Assembly: GCA_001724265.1 (NCBI GenBank)
Contig: MEDY01000071.1
Location: 1 to 64,000, forward strand
Source: Rhizaria sp. SCN 62-66
Taxonomy: Eukaryota; Rhizaria, unplaced
DNA length: 64,000 nucleotides
Reading direction: 5' to 3'
This document shows, piece after piece, positions 49,901 to 58,215 of the stretch. The notes below the pieces were generated by a model, which had not been told where the DNA came from, made no database searches, and worked only from the letters and a program-made list of their open reading frames with translations. The first letter of the stretch is position 1. Each line of letters begins with the position of its first letter. The translations under genes were made by a program, and so were the position numbers.

Positions 49901-50284
49901 TCGCTGCGGCCTTACTTGCGATCCGCGCTGGGCGAGTTCGCGCACCACGAGCGCAATTACCGCGCTGTGCAGGACGCTGCGCCCTTCCCGGCACCGCCGC
50001 ACAGCGACGCTATTGCGCGCGGCCCCGGTGCAGCGATGGCAGCGACGGCTGCGGAGGCGTGGGGCGCTGCGCGGGCCATGGCCGCAGCGGCTGCGTCGGC
50101 GGCGGAGGCATCCGCTGTTGGTGGCGTCGGGACGCGCAACGTAGCGGAAGCGCTCTGGGGCTGTGTTGCTGATGGACGTGTGCGTGGTGATGGACTTGGC
50201 GTTACAGGAGAGCTCATTGTACATGGCTTTGTACGTCTGCCCGAGTTGCAATTCTCGATTGACGCATCTAAGGTCCCCGGCTAA
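40982..50284 (+). CDS. Giant protein, tentatively DUF1765 (UPF0592)-like
   Basis: Single exon, about 3,100 residues from the ATG at 40982 (the frame opens 26 codons earlier at a TTG). TAA stop. The sequence is Ala-rich low complexity interrupted by blocks that look folded: FYLLSRHELHLHLLIAP (about 600), LLWHFRSGPFLFGFAAKWL (about 1908), SLLSLCFPALRLYWPLAARL (about 2145), MLHFLLRPLLL (about 2197), and FHAPLFRALFLHWCPEVRKV (about 2397) followed by a hydrophobic LLLYRV helix. The last block resembles the LHWS..VR..FH.LL.YR pattern of DUF1765 proteins of fungi and amoebae, whose function is unknown; this is a by-eye match and the least certain family call here. An RS-rich domain lies at about 2510-2540 and a poly-Gln run at about 1980. 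The C-terminal 250 residues (ELAMDVLYVDLLHRYVDDL onward) also look folded. Confidence 0.6.
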   Translation: MYRASAQKSPRAAAFSPSSPNDATTLGRSPIPPAANTLANSGGAAAPPPRALPFFRSSTSSRLVAGASGSAQSPQSGTSSPVPLPGNANNSTLLNNTANSSAGDSLPPPDPRFPPDGALTFSAVEYPPSFHRLATAVAAVLRAQQQQQQLVAVAPALASPPGTPAQAQSPLGLAAAAAQQQQQSAQQRTRSGGLSGRSSFDNTGGDAGSFGQGSGNGNHGSFDAIVELEVETEPAPDASLAADTATATAAVLMSQPNALRSAPTSTGNGGGEGDYDGDAAGRSATARPALTPRPATGAPMPGSYTGASLPGSLSGASTLPAFSYAASSMPGPASLLAGHHGPGAGAGAGAGAAPQPLTGQLLAAARARVFSLLRTLRPYLAPARFRPSSAADAEAVRDVLLSLWDALLRDRAWGVCFPLAAEDVTEGAVADAAAVRRAAVAARLLAQAQAQSGVKAGAKTNRDNGESENLFVLSPAGAASVVGGARSGASASALADTAAVSAPVSHLLTGLCACCTGPLRDRDDRFAARLARARAHNARSNACDSRANRGQDEYDDCEDEDKDIAVAEAEAAAAAAVAGKGARAPPPGECRIAHLLLESLFYLLSRHELHLHLLIAPAAAPFMPLPPGTVPTPVPGQSHAAAAQAAAAGGATPGPLPPLPSPYQPFATPPVGMLSIFAAPEHADILLATPTTTATAPAALPVPFVTAETAAAAAAASAAADVAAAWGARATIAMGLDSDLSALIPTPVGTSTSSSSSSAVVVASSSSGSSAGANVADAAAGAAAAGAATLKSAAASLPVPLRLSLAAHPAALSAHSLDSIGLGIWARTRLVLRHAQSAAAASAAAAAATAVSGALSTPTQSAADCATTASDSSAFAANAAAASASTATPTPVPSAPPSSSAWARVAGEQSSLLRRVASLAARTARLAQRLLAFYSPSVDVATEATALRAARRAADASRRAKLVRTVARSDGKSVRRWECRVAGGGRVCGDCRLAAAEAVAPFTDNDDNADCERKSAGADPEDKSNESDDVWIDFVTDADAALCLSISSEPAAVRERDRDVSVFDPLVVPVINDANHSNAASLTMTTSSSSSSYGDKSSLRGRRTGPPLVAPPRGPVAACAPGAPEPTPPGSAPCRGGRLAAWHAAVWPIVSDFALQTLTVAATVCPESQLPRELELALDAHRRHEYAAPAQALRRRAAAAAATTNDQVKAAATDGVPAAPTAVLRASESFLPRLLAAISPAAGDMLDLAIAVPTPPGVPAAIASAAAHEHEDKSAATDVQSEAKTDAEAGAAEHDAVLTHTAPPAVTPDAFQGLPVAPHARLLALPHTVPAPGARLRRRSQAVDGTVPSSGAAAANNAGAGVIARAAATLPTALPTAAAAHLLGLPQPRARPGAPPAGAAGMATLAQLRAPARYSADGLIAAFERETLASAANGDEAALPSAVALALVPALSARGGKPVPGPAYLADDSDTSPATVAAAMAAAARDDPSAAAAAAETALAAADGAFCDWDEGDSTISAGANTYHRSAMTPGTFASAVSRDAHSFLLSAAVPLLRRAAFAPPPAFVDALTPLISPTFSANISIAFGGDGAKPENDDECEQTCSDCERLLSPLPVWSSFTPSLADDSYPRLCVHTRGDVYARGDTAAATLAFNRGRKTYQQPRAKPLSGNDSASSSFSGSRISAMTAAAAVTAGDAWWLRGLASPVALTGAAPSAAVAWGPYVAALNSILYPADFSPSSSSPSSSFSSPRQSVTASLAPGSNSRSNASVASAAVAARLSQLPLGALGAPSAAVADVDQKPLHPLQASMVTAAGSITGLFSAGPMYGSGALVDAQAGPTLPLPTVTVRARSEVVDASTGALRTASAASHSGARLHASVSGESDAVNAVPAAAAATLLLPQGVPALLSRVALLWHFRSGPFLFGFAAKWLSYVVAAQGSLTDLLTSFAEAVAVDELRRRAAAVRALAGPGALPPLAVALAERARTLQQQQQQQQQQQLIMLQMKRLLQTSRQADAAAAASAAAAAAAVAASVAVSPTATDAASPTVSFGLFDEYATASPGATAAAKPARDPKQFTATAMAAQGLGTAFSGAKNRSSSSGRNGNNAATTAVSPKPLSKAAAAAAAAEAAANALALQLRPPPAIPPHLSSLSLLSLCFPALRLYWPLAARLLQSALSAPAAARPSTLPVLECLLLHQPLAPYMLHFLLRPLLLTSRVLARGEVDAAFSTAATWLAELGGSPAAAAQGLLTDAAAAGTARVTALLQSEFGDITLDPIAHARIVADMTTPAFTVRVAGAALTPTTAASIAGAFALAAAASVLAPPPPAPVLPVPRSSPLFPSYSLTFPLPQDPRLVCVHALASALRLCVATGHFQSILKALTFLYALLGHLYGPARLVVLDTVVFHAPLFRALFLHWCPEVRKVFHLLLLYRVARASDPLCYDAQYQAALARAERAQRRAQLATAAALANANSLKTGDDGMLAAVLLADGANADRERGGHGRGRERGRDMGGNSDNDNSSRSRSRSHSRSRSRSRSQSRTGRDKSPRSAAAATAAALLESSLPPSLVAVDHSVPLNGPLSPLQGAAVVAAAAARSEQYRRFHADRAEGTAREVRREGFADALGQALSDPTRSDWYGEGASSSGGNVGANAPDSSAARSSASPSSPVSPPVEQQPRQLRVTHKTPNLNASNTNLAAASNTGSSTPRRGRSRGSPSPAPAPTGNTIAGGGQPRGARPRAATPAPLVGGALRGAGGDSSRRSASASAAGTAAVAIADGVTAASPNESRPSFLSRVLGVFGMGNNNGNNAGKKGSGTAGLVAARTTMVSRERARLSIGAESCAVAHTLLTVSELAMDVLYVDLLHRYVDDLRTQHDNGWHIPPVSAPTVALQQQQVNAVAVTSPSSLASSSQVATPATTTGTVGKPVSTKPSLPRALRPSTTGDPLHPGNYRFDPAPNFAASAAGPLAAAPSGGAGAGAMLVVPASLRPYLRSALGEFAHHERNYRAVQDAAPFPAPPHSDAIARGPGAAMAATAAEAWGAARAMAAAAASAAEASAVGGVGTRNVAEALWGCVADGRVRGDGLGVTGELIVHGFVRLPELQFSIDASKVPG
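48508..48572 (+). repeat. RS-dipeptide coding tract
   Basis: Imperfect CGC/TCN alternation encoding SRSRSRSHSRSRSRSRSQSR within the DUF1765-like protein. It resembles the RS domains of splicing-related proteins. Confidence 0.8.
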
Positions 50285-50656
50285 GCGCGTAGCAAGTTAA
50301 ATACCGAACTAAATGTGAACTTTTAAAATACATAGCTCGTTTTCTTGTTAAATGCAATGTTACTTGTTTGTTTTCCTCCCACATTAAGTCGCAGAGACAT
50401 AAAATATGAAGCGTGACTAATTTGTGGTCTGAGTCGCACGGCCGGCACGCACCTTAAGATTCCAGAAACTCCTACCCAGACCTCGTCACAGCTCCGTGCT
50501 TGTGATATATTATATCGGTTGGGGTATTCAGCATGGGCTTTTACTTTTGTTCGTAAAATAATTCAATCTGAAACCCAAAATTTCTTCTTATATTCTTCTT
50601 TTCAATCACCTCTAGGTTTTAGCCGTTGACTGTTCACGAGTCTCGCTCCAAACATC
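50285..50656. other. Spacer before the UNC-45 gene
   Basis: About 370 AT-rich bases between same-strand genes. No gene or strong motif is seen. It should hold the 3' end of one gene and the promoter of the next. Confidence 0.4.
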
Positions 50657-53600
50657 ATGTCCTGGTCCGAGCTCAAGCAGAAGGGCAACACAGCCTTCAC
50701 CAACAAGGATTTCCCAACTGCTATCATACTGTACACAAGCGCGCTTGACGCTGCAAATGCATCCTCAAGCGGTGCACAAGCTCCCGACCGCGCCACCCTC
50801 ATGTCAAACCGTGCCGCTGCACACCTCGGTGCCGCCTCCCTCGATGCCACTTCGTGCCCCGCACTAACGCCGTCTTCATCGGCAGCATTTGCTCTTGCGG
50901 ATGCCCGTGCTGCGCTTGCCAGCTCAGCGCCGGCCAGCGCGGGCTTCTCGGCCGCTAAAGCGCGCTTCCGCGAGGCTTCGGCCACATCGCTCACCGCCGG
51001 GGCTTGGGCGCGCGCCGCTGCCGCGCACGCCGCACTACTCGCCTCGCACTCTACTGACGCTGCGCCTGCCGAGGCTTCTGCCGCCGCGCTGGTGGTACTT
51101 AGCGGCGGTGCGTGGGCCTCGACCGTTGCTTCGCTCAACACAGCGCACAGCGCGTTGACGGCGAATGCAACTACCCCCAGTAGCTCTGCCACTGCATCTG
51201 CGCAGGACGGCGACACGACGGCGTTAGCTGCGCGGCTCCGCGCCACCGCAACAGCACTGGCTGCCGCAGCCCCCAGCCTTGCCCAGTCTGCGCCTAGCAG
51301 TGCCAGTACCAGTCCCAGTGCCGCTGCGCCGCCGCTGCCGCTCGCACTCGCCCACCTGGCCGCCTGCCCGCGCGTGGCCGCCGCCGCCGACGCCGCTCTC
51401 GCCGACGCCGAGTCCGCCACGCAGCTGTCTGCCGTGGCCGCCGCACTGGCGCGCGCCCGCACTGCCGCCGGCCTCGCCGCGGCCGCGGACTCCGCCCGCG
51501 CCGTCGTCGCCGCCGCGCTGTCGCCCGCCCCGCCAGCGCCCGCGGCTGCGGCGTTCTCCGTCGGGAGCCCCGCCGTCCCCGTGCTGTTCGCGCAAGGCGC
51601 GTCCGCGCTTTGCCACCGGGCGCTGGCGACCGAGAAGGGTCGCGGCGCGCTGGCTGCGGCGCTCACCGCGCTCGTCACGCGCGCGCTCGCGCTGCTGCGC
51701 CGCGCAGTCGCGCTCGCGCCGCGCTTTGTGGCCGGCAATGGCGGGAGCAACGCGGGCGCTGGGATCGCCGCAGTGCACGCCCTGGCAGCTGCGGCGCTCG
51801 CTGCGGCGCAGGCCGGTGTGCGCGGACTGGCGCGCCTCGCCACCGCGGCCGCCGCCGCTGCCGCCAAGTCTGCGGACACCGAGGGCGACTCACCTGCTGA
51901 GAAGGAGGCGGCGGCGCTTGCGGCAGGGCTCGTCGCTGCTCTGGGCACGCCCCTTGCGGCGACCGCCGCGCTTGCCGCAGTCGCCGCCTCGGTCGACTCG
52001 CTGCACGCCTCGTGCGCTTTCGCGAGCTCTGCCGCGGAGCAGCAACAGCAGCAGGGACACGTGCTGCCGCCGCTGCCGCCCGCGCCCCCCGCGGTCGCGT
52101 GCGCGCCCTACAGCATCGCCGACATCGCTGTCGCGAGCGGGGCTGTGCCAGCGGCGATTGCGGCAGACTCGCTGCTGGCGCTGCTCAACATCGCGCCCAC
52201 GCCTGCGCCCACGGTCACTGTCAGCTCTTTTGTCACGGCCGCCAGCGGTGAAGTCACTGCGAGCGGACTTGATGCCGTGCGGATGGTTTTGCTGCCCGCT
52301 GACGCACTACGCCCTCTCCTTGTTGACGCCTTTGCGCTTGCATCCACCTCTGCCTCTTCGTCTAGCAACGGCGTGAACAGTACTGCAACAGCCTTGCCCG
52401 CACCTCTGCTCGGGCTTGTGATGCGCCTCACGGCCGCTGCATTCCCCGCGGCGCCAAGCACTTCTATAGCAGCTACGGCCGAGCCTGCTGCGATTACCGC
52501 TGCCCGCGCACTCCTCGCCGCCGTCGCCGAGGCCGAGGCCGTCGCTACCGCCACCGCCGCGGCCGCGGCTGGCGCGAACTCGACCACGACTGCGACGCGG
52601 CCTCCTGTGGTGGCCCGCGCCGTCGCCACGGCCCTCCTGACGCTCGACGCCGCCGATGGCGGTGATGCAGATACCACGGACGATGGCGCGGCGCCGGCGC
52701 CTGTGCCGCTGCCGCTGGGGCGCTTTTTTGCCGCAGTCGCCGCCGCGTCGGCCGCGGGCGCGCCGTCGCTGCCGCCGCTCTTGCTGCTGCTGCGCACGCT
52801 TCTCGACGCGGAGGCCTCGCTCTCCGCCGTAAGCGCCGCTGACGGCGCTGGGGCGCAGAGCCGGGGCGGCAGCCGCTCGCTGCTGCCCACGGCCGTGCTG
52901 GCCGGCGCGGGCGGCGATGCGCCTACAGTCGGCGCGCTGTTGGCTTCGCACGTGCACCACGACCTGCACACGCTGTTGTTCTCTCTCCCCGTGCCCACGA
53001 CCCCCGAGGACCACGCGAACCCCGCTGCATCCGCGCCCGCAGTCGACGTGATGACCGCGCGCACGCTGCCGCCGCTGCCGCTGCCCGTGGCCAGCGCCGC
53101 TGCGCTGACCGCCGCGCCCGCGCGCGCCGCCGCCGCCGCCGCGCGCGGGCTGTCGCTGCTGGCCGCGACCGCCGCCGCGCACCCGGCCGCGGCGCTGGCG
53201 CTGGCGCAGGGCGACTCGGCCGTGTTCCGCCGCGCCCTCGCGCAGCGCCTGTCCCCGCCGCCCACGGCGACGGAGCCTACTGGTGCGCGCGGGGACGCCA
53301 AGCCGCGCGCCGCCAGCGAGTGCAAGGACGATCAAGGTGCGGCCACGACAGCTGCGACCGCCGCGGCCGCCGCTGCCGCGGCAGATGCGGCTGTCGAAGA
53401 GGAAGAGACCCCAGATACCGCTGCGGCTGCTGCAGCGCCAGAGACCGAGGCCGATGCTGAGGCGGCAATGCCTTCCCTTGCAGGGCCAAACGGCCTCGCT
53501 GACGCCGTCGCCTTCCTGCTTGGCTGTTTCCCTGCGCCTTCGGTATCTTACACCGACTCTGACAATAACAGCGCCGAGAGCGCCGAGACTGTGCCCGCAA

Positions 53601-56599
53601 CGCACGCGCCCGCGCTCGCCGCCGCCGCGGCCGTGGCTGCCGCGCTGCCCGCCGGGTGGCACGCGTCGGCACTCCCGCCGCGGGCGCCCGCCGGCGACGC
53701 CGCAGGGCTCCTCGAAGCCCCCGCCGCCTCGGCCCTGCTCGCGCCGGCTGCTCCCTCCACCGCGCCGGCAGGGACCGCGGCGGCGCTGGCCGAGCTCGCC
53801 GCGAGGCCGCTGGTGGCGTTCCCTGGCGCGTCCCCCGCGACCGAGCGCGCGCCGCTGGAGCTACTCGCGGCCGCGGCGCGCGCGGGCGGGCCGGCGTACC
53901 TGTTCAGCTACTCGACGCTGCATGCGGCCGACGTCTTTGCGCTCCTCGCGCGCACGCTCGCCAGCGCGCGCGCACTCTCGGCCGCCGCGGTTGCCGCCAC
54001 GGGCGCCGCTAAGGCCCTTCGCACGCAGGCGCAGTCGCGCGGGCTGTCGGCCGTGCGCTCGTGTCTTGAAATCGCCGTCTACCTCAGCACTACCTCCGCG
54101 CGCGGCCGTCTCGCTGCGGTGGCCGACGCCAAGACGTACGGCCGCGCCGACCCGGCCGCGACGCCCTCGGTCGCCGCGCGCGCCGCGCTGGAGATCCGCG
54201 AGCTTCCGATCCCCTCGGCCTTCCTGACCGAGCTCTCGGCGCTGCTTGCGCTGCCCTCGAGCGCGACCGCGACGGGGCCGTGGCGCGTCGCGGCCGGCGC
54301 CGAGCGGTCTCCGCTGGGCCCCGGGTCTCCGCACTGCCAGCTCTCGGCGCTCTCCGCCCCGGGCTCAGCGACGCTGGCGACTCTGCTGGCCGCGGACCCG
54401 CCGTGCCGCTTCGCCGTGGGCCGGCTGCTCACCGCGCTGTGCGCCGGCCGGCTGGACCTGCTGCCACCCGCCGACGAGGACGACGAGGGCGTCGCAGGAC
54501 TCAAGACCGCTGCGCGCCGCGGGCTGGGACAGCAGCGCCGTCGCGCAGCCGCCGCCAGCGGCGCCGCCGACCCGGGTACCGAGGACGAGGACGACGACGG
54601 CGCGGCGTCGGTCGACTTGGCGCTTGTGGCCGGCAATCAGGCCGAGGCGGCTGCTGTGAAGACCGCCCTGATCGGCGCCGGTGCCGCCGCTGGGCTTCTT
54701 CGGGCAGCGCGCAACATGGCCCTCCACGCGGCCTGGGAGGCGCTGCCCGCGCCTGTTGCCGTCGCGGCCGCCGCCGAAGTCACCATCAGTAGCAGTGCGG
54801 AGGACAATGACGGCGACGGCGAGGTAAAGGCAACTATTGAAGACTATGAATCCGCTGGTACATCTGCCACTGCAGTTGTGGTGGCGAACAGCGAAGGCAA
54901 GAAGACTCCCTCGGTGCTCGGCGCTATCACCGCGGACACTCTCACTCTATCGCTGCTATCCAGTAGCAGCAGTAGCAGCAGCATCAGTGGCAGTGCGGCT
55001 GCCAACAACGGCGTGCATCCTGCTCTGCGCCAGCATCCGCTGTCGGCGCCTGCGTGCGAAGGCCTGCTGCTGCCGCTCGAGGCGCTGCAGGGCTTGTCGC
55101 GCGCCGCGCTCGCGCTGTGCACGCTGCCGCAGGCCGCGCGTACGGCCCCCGCGGCGCCCGACGCGGCCACCGCGGCCGCGGCGCTGGGCCCTCTGGCGCG
55201 CGCGCTGGCCGCGGCGCCCGAGAAGGCCGCTGTGGACTCGAGCTTCGCGGTCCCACCCGTGGCGCCCGTCGCCGCGCGCGGCCGCTGGGTGGCCCAGGGT
55301 GGCGTCTCTGCGCTGCTGCAGCTCATCAGCGATGCCAACAAGGTCAAGACGCACTTCAAGCTGCGCCGCGCGCTGCAGGAGCAACGCGACAAGGCGGCTT
55401 CCGGCGATACCGCCACAGCGGACGGCACCAACAGCGGAAGTGGGAGCAACGAGAACCCTTTGTCTGCGCCGCCGCCCCCGTCGCCGGCCGCCGCAGCCGC
55501 CGCCGCCGCAAGCGAGCGCGAGGTGGCTCTGCTCTCGCGCTCTGTCGCGGCGCGGCGCCGTCGCGCGCCCAAGGGCGCTGTGGCCGAGGATTTCTACCCC
55601 ACGCGCCCGCCCTCGAAGCACCCGCTAGCGCTTTCAACGACTGCGCTTGCGCCCGCGGCGTCGGCGGCGGAAGCAGCGACGGCGGCTGCGGGCGCTGCGG
55701 CGGCCCGCCCCGGCGCTGCCGCCGCGGCCGCCGCGGCCTCTGGCGCCGCGCCCGGCCGCGAAGGGGCCAACATCGGCGCCGACGGCAACCTGACCGATTT
55801 GGGCGTCGAGGCCGCGGCGGGCGAGGCCTGCGCGCGGCTCTCGGTTGCCCTCGCGCGCACGCTTATCTTCACGAACCCGGCGGTGCTGGCCGCCGGTGAG
55901 GCCGCGGCGAGCGTGCGCGCGCTCTGCGCGCTGGCGGCCGACGCCCCCCACGAGCGTGACCAGTTCGAGGCGCTCATGGCGCTCACCAACCTCGCCTCAC
56001 TCGCGGCCGCCGAGGCACGCGCCGGCGTTGCCGCCGGCGCGGCAGTGGGCGGTGTGGCGGCCGCGCTCGAGGCGGGCTGCGCCTGGGAGTGCGCGCGCGC
56101 AGGCGTGACCGTGAGCAACAGCCAGGTCCAGGCCGCCGGGCTGGAGCTGATGCTCAACCTCCTAGGCGGCTGCGAGTGGGCCGTGGGCAAGGTGCTGACG
56201 ACCACGCGCGGCCGCGGCGACGTCGACCTGTGGCTGCTGTTTGTGCAGAGCAACGAGAACGAGCGCGCGCAGACGGCGGCCTCGGCGGCGCTCGCCGTGC
56301 TGGCGGGGATGTGCCCGCAGGCCGCGCGCATCGTCGCCGAGAGCACCATGCAGAGCGTCTCGCTTTCTGATAGCAACGGCCACGGCGGCGACGCCAGCTC
56401 TGGCGCGGACAAGCGCAAGACGAAGCAGGAAGTGAAGCCGCCCGGCGAGGTCGTGCTGCGCGCGCTGGCCGCGCATCCGCAGTGCAGCGAGCCCGTGCGC
56501 GTGCGCTGCCGGGCCGCCGTCGATGCCATCGCAGCCGCACGTAAGAAGACTGCGCTTTGGGAGCAGCACGTGCCGATTCGCAGCGAGGACAATATCTGA
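50657..56599 (+). CDS. UNC45: UNC-45/UCS-family myosin chaperone with N-terminal TPR
   Basis: Single exon, 1,980 residues, TGA stop, ATG start. Residues 1-70 are a TPR unit (WSELKQKGNTAFTNKDFPTA, then ATLMSNRAAAHLGA), as in the Hsp90-binding TPR of metazoan UNC-45. The C-terminal part from about 1750 is the armadillo-type UCS region: QFEALMALTNLASL, then QAAGLELMLNLLGGC, then GDVDLWLLFVQSNENERAQT and AASAALAVLAGMCP, in UNC-45 order. Known role: TPR recruits Hsp90/Hsp70 and UCS folds the myosin head. The protein is about twice the usual 900-950 residues, because the central part is inflated with Ala/Pro/Gly-rich segments in which only isolated helices are recognisable. Having the TPR places it with the animal type; fungal UCS proteins lack it. 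It fits an actin-myosin cell, as does the TH1-domain gene at the left of the window. Confidence 0.85.
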   Translation: MSWSELKQKGNTAFTNKDFPTAIILYTSALDAANASSSGAQAPDRATLMSNRAAAHLGAASLDATSCPALTPSSSAAFALADARAALASSAPASAGFSAAKARFREASATSLTAGAWARAAAAHAALLASHSTDAAPAEASAAALVVLSGGAWASTVASLNTAHSALTANATTPSSSATASAQDGDTTALAARLRATATALAAAAPSLAQSAPSSASTSPSAAAPPLPLALAHLAACPRVAAAADAALADAESATQLSAVAAALARARTAAGLAAAADSARAVVAAALSPAPPAPAAAAFSVGSPAVPVLFAQGASALCHRALATEKGRGALAAALTALVTRALALLRRAVALAPRFVAGNGGSNAGAGIAAVHALAAAALAAAQAGVRGLARLATAAAAAAAKSADTEGDSPAEKEAAALAAGLVAALGTPLAATAALAAVAASVDSLHASCAFASSAAEQQQQQGHVLPPLPPAPPAVACAPYSIADIAVASGAVPAAIAADSLLALLNIAPTPAPTVTVSSFVTAASGEVTASGLDAVRMVLLPADALRPLLVDAFALASTSASSSSNGVNSTATALPAPLLGLVMRLTAAAFPAAPSTSIAATAEPAAITAARALLAAVAEAEAVATATAAAAAGANSTTTATRPPVVARAVATALLTLDAADGGDADTTDDGAAPAPVPLPLGRFFAAVAAASAAGAPSLPPLLLLLRTLLDAEASLSAVSAADGAGAQSRGGSRSLLPTAVLAGAGGDAPTVGALLASHVHHDLHTLLFSLPVPTTPEDHANPAASAPAVDVMTARTLPPLPLPVASAAALTAAPARAAAAAARGLSLLAATAAAHPAAALALAQGDSAVFRRALAQRLSPPPTATEPTGARGDAKPRAASECKDDQGAATTAATAAAAAAAADAAVEEEETPDTAAAAAAPETEADAEAAMPSLAGPNGLADAVAFLLGCFPAPSVSYTDSDNNSAESAETVPATHAPALAAAAAVAAALPAGWHASALPPRAPAGDAAGLLEAPAASALLAPAAPSTAPAGTAAALAELAARPLVAFPGASPATERAPLELLAAAARAGGPAYLFSYSTLHAADVFALLARTLASARALSAAAVAATGAAKALRTQAQSRGLSAVRSCLEIAVYLSTTSARGRLAAVADAKTYGRADPAATPSVAARAALEIRELPIPSAFLTELSALLALPSSATATGPWRVAAGAERSPLGPGSPHCQLSALSAPGSATLATLLAADPPCRFAVGRLLTALCAGRLDLLPPADEDDEGVAGLKTAARRGLGQQRRRAAAASGAADPGTEDEDDDGAASVDLALVAGNQAEAAAVKTALIGAGAAAGLLRAARNMALHAAWEALPAPVAVAAAAEVTISSSAEDNDGDGEVKATIEDYESAGTSATAVVVANSEGKKTPSVLGAITADTLTLSLLSSSSSSSSISGSAAANNGVHPALRQHPLSAPACEGLLLPLEALQGLSRAALALCTLPQAARTAPAAPDAATAAAALGPLARALAAAPEKAAVDSSFAVPPVAPVAARGRWVAQGGVSALLQLISDANKVKTHFKLRRALQEQRDKAASGDTATADGTNSGSGSNENPLSAPPPPSPAAAAAAAASEREVALLSRSVAARRRRAPKGAVAEDFYPTRPPSKHPLALSTTALAPAASAAEAATAAAGAAAARPGAAAAAAAASGAAPGREGANIGADGNLTDLGVEAAAGEACARLSVALARTLIFTNPAVLAAGEAAASVRALCALAADAPHERDQFEALMALTNLASLAAAEARAGVAAGAAVGGVAAALEAGCAWECARAGVTVSNSQVQAAGLELMLNLLGGCEWAVGKVLTTTRGRGDVDLWLLFVQSNENERAQTAASAALAVLAGMCPQAARIVAESTMQSVSLSDSNGHGGDASSGADKRKTKQEVKPPGEVVLRALAAHPQCSEPVRVRCRAAVDAIAAARKKTALWEQHVPIRSEDNI

Positions 56600-57260
56600 G
56601 TCAAGCGTGAATCTGCCTTAAATTTAGTCTTGTATCAATGGGGTATTCTTCCTGACGGTCGTGTGATGATTAACATATTAACGGTCCGCAACGTGATTGA
56701 GTAAAATAAATATAATTGCGGCAATGAAACATTGAGTTTGCAAGGTATTGATTTGTATTTTGTAACTTATAGCATGTGACGACGCTTAAAACCACGTCCT
56801 TTAATACCACATGTCACGTGTACGATAAAGAAAAGAAAACAAGAAACGAATCAGCACGCACACCCGAGGAGGTGTGACGGCGCCCTGTCCCCACCCCCGC
56901 CAGTTGATTTCAGTGTGACTGGTGACTGGAAGAAGAGAGGAAGAGCGTCCAAGAGCGGGACGTCCCAAACGGGGACGCGCCCGCACCGTGCTTGCTGGGG
57001 GGGAGTAGCCTGAGCCGTTGTTAGATAAAACCGCAGATTGCGGCGCAAGGCGCATGTAAAAACGGAGGAGCACTTAATCGGAGTGAACTGTGAGAGCGCG
57101 CAAGCCGCTGAGTGTATCAGCGTTTCACACGACTCTACGTTGCGCTCGCACACAGTGGTCACACTTGTCAAGCATGCGCAAGCATCGCGGTCTGCGTTAG
57201 CGTGTGGGAGTGGGTGGAGACGTTGGAATTGGTGTTGTTGTTCGTGCGACGTAAACGGAT
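56600..57260. other. Convergent spacer between UNC-45 and OSCP
   Basis: About 660 bases, mostly AT-rich with a GC-richer block at about 56860-57010. Short open frames here are not convincing. Confidence 0.4.
56705..56710 (+). terminator. AATAAA poly(A) signal for UNC-45
   Basis: AATAAA 106 bases after the TGA, in an AT-rich convergent spacer. Confidence 0.5.
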
Positions 57261-58215
57261 TTACGCGGAAACGGCCTTCTCGAGAGTGGCATCGATGTTG
57301 GTGAGGGCGGTGAGGAGGGAGAGGTCCTGGTGCATGCCCTCAGCCTCGATGACGAGGCCGCCCATGATCGCGGGGTTCACCTTCTCGACGACGTTGAGCT
57401 TGTAGCCCTTCTTGACGATGCTGGCGAGGTTCTTCTGGACGGTGGCAAGCTCGTCCTTAGAGAGGGCGTCGGCGGAGGTGACCGTGACGATCATGTCCTT
57501 GTTGGCCTCGGCAGCCATGCGGTGGTAGACGCGGGCGATCTCGGGGAGCTGGGTCCACTTGTTGTCGGTGGCGACCTTCTGGAGGAGCTCGGTGGTGGCC
57601 TTGTCGGCGCCGATGTGGGAGGCGAAGTCGTTGAGGAAGGCGGTCTTGCGGGCCTCAGCGGTCATGGGGTGGTCGAAGACAGACTGGAACGAGGGGATGT
57701 TGGTCTGAGCAGAATGCCACTTGGCGAGGACAGAATGGGGGGCGTAGATGTCGCCGCCCTGCTTCTTGGCACCAGCGAGGAGCTGCTCGGCGGCAGCAAT
57801 GGCGTAGGGCTTCTTGGCCACCACCTAAAAAAAGTTCAAGATCGCGAAATGATGGAAGCAGGGTCGGTGAGCAAGCAGGAAGAGAGTTCAGAACACCGAG
57901 AGATGGACACAGAGGACGACGAAGAAGACTGGCACCCTGATCAAGGCCCAGGGGACACCTAGATGCATAGCTCTTGTAATCAATGTTTAGTAAATGATAC
58001 TAGGGGTGTGGAAGAATAGAACGGGACTACTACGCACTTCTAGCAAAAAGCCTGTAGCGTGTATAAAGACGCCTAAGTTAAGCTACGAAGAGCCCAATTG
58101 GCACCGTAAGCCAATCGTGTCGACACGGATTTGAGGGGGATAGAAGGGCGGGGAAGAAACGACGTACCTCGGTGGAGAACATGCGAACCGTGCGAGCAAT
58201 AACCTTGCGATTCAT
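57261..58215 (-). CDS. ATP5PO: Mitochondrial ATP synthase OSCP (delta) subunit
   Basis: Exons 58215-58168 and 57824-57261, giving 203 residues, TAA stop. Exon 1 encodes MNRKVIARTVRMFSTE, a basic mitochondrial presequence with a typical RMFST end. Exon 2 begins VVAKKPYAIAAAEQLL, the N-terminal helix that contacts the alpha subunits. The C-terminal part is the family signature: VTVTSADALSKDELATVQKN, then KVNPAIMGGLVIEAEG, equivalent to the bacterial delta-subunit DP.L.GG....G motif. OSCP links the F1 crown to the peripheral stalk of complex V. Its presence shows respiring mitochondria and argues against an anaerobic protist. Confidence 0.95.
57825..58167 (-). other. Intron of the OSCP gene
   Basis: Donor GTACGT, acceptor TTTTTTTAG, phase 0, 343 bases, the longest intron seen. 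It falls exactly between presequence and mature protein. Confidence 0.88.
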
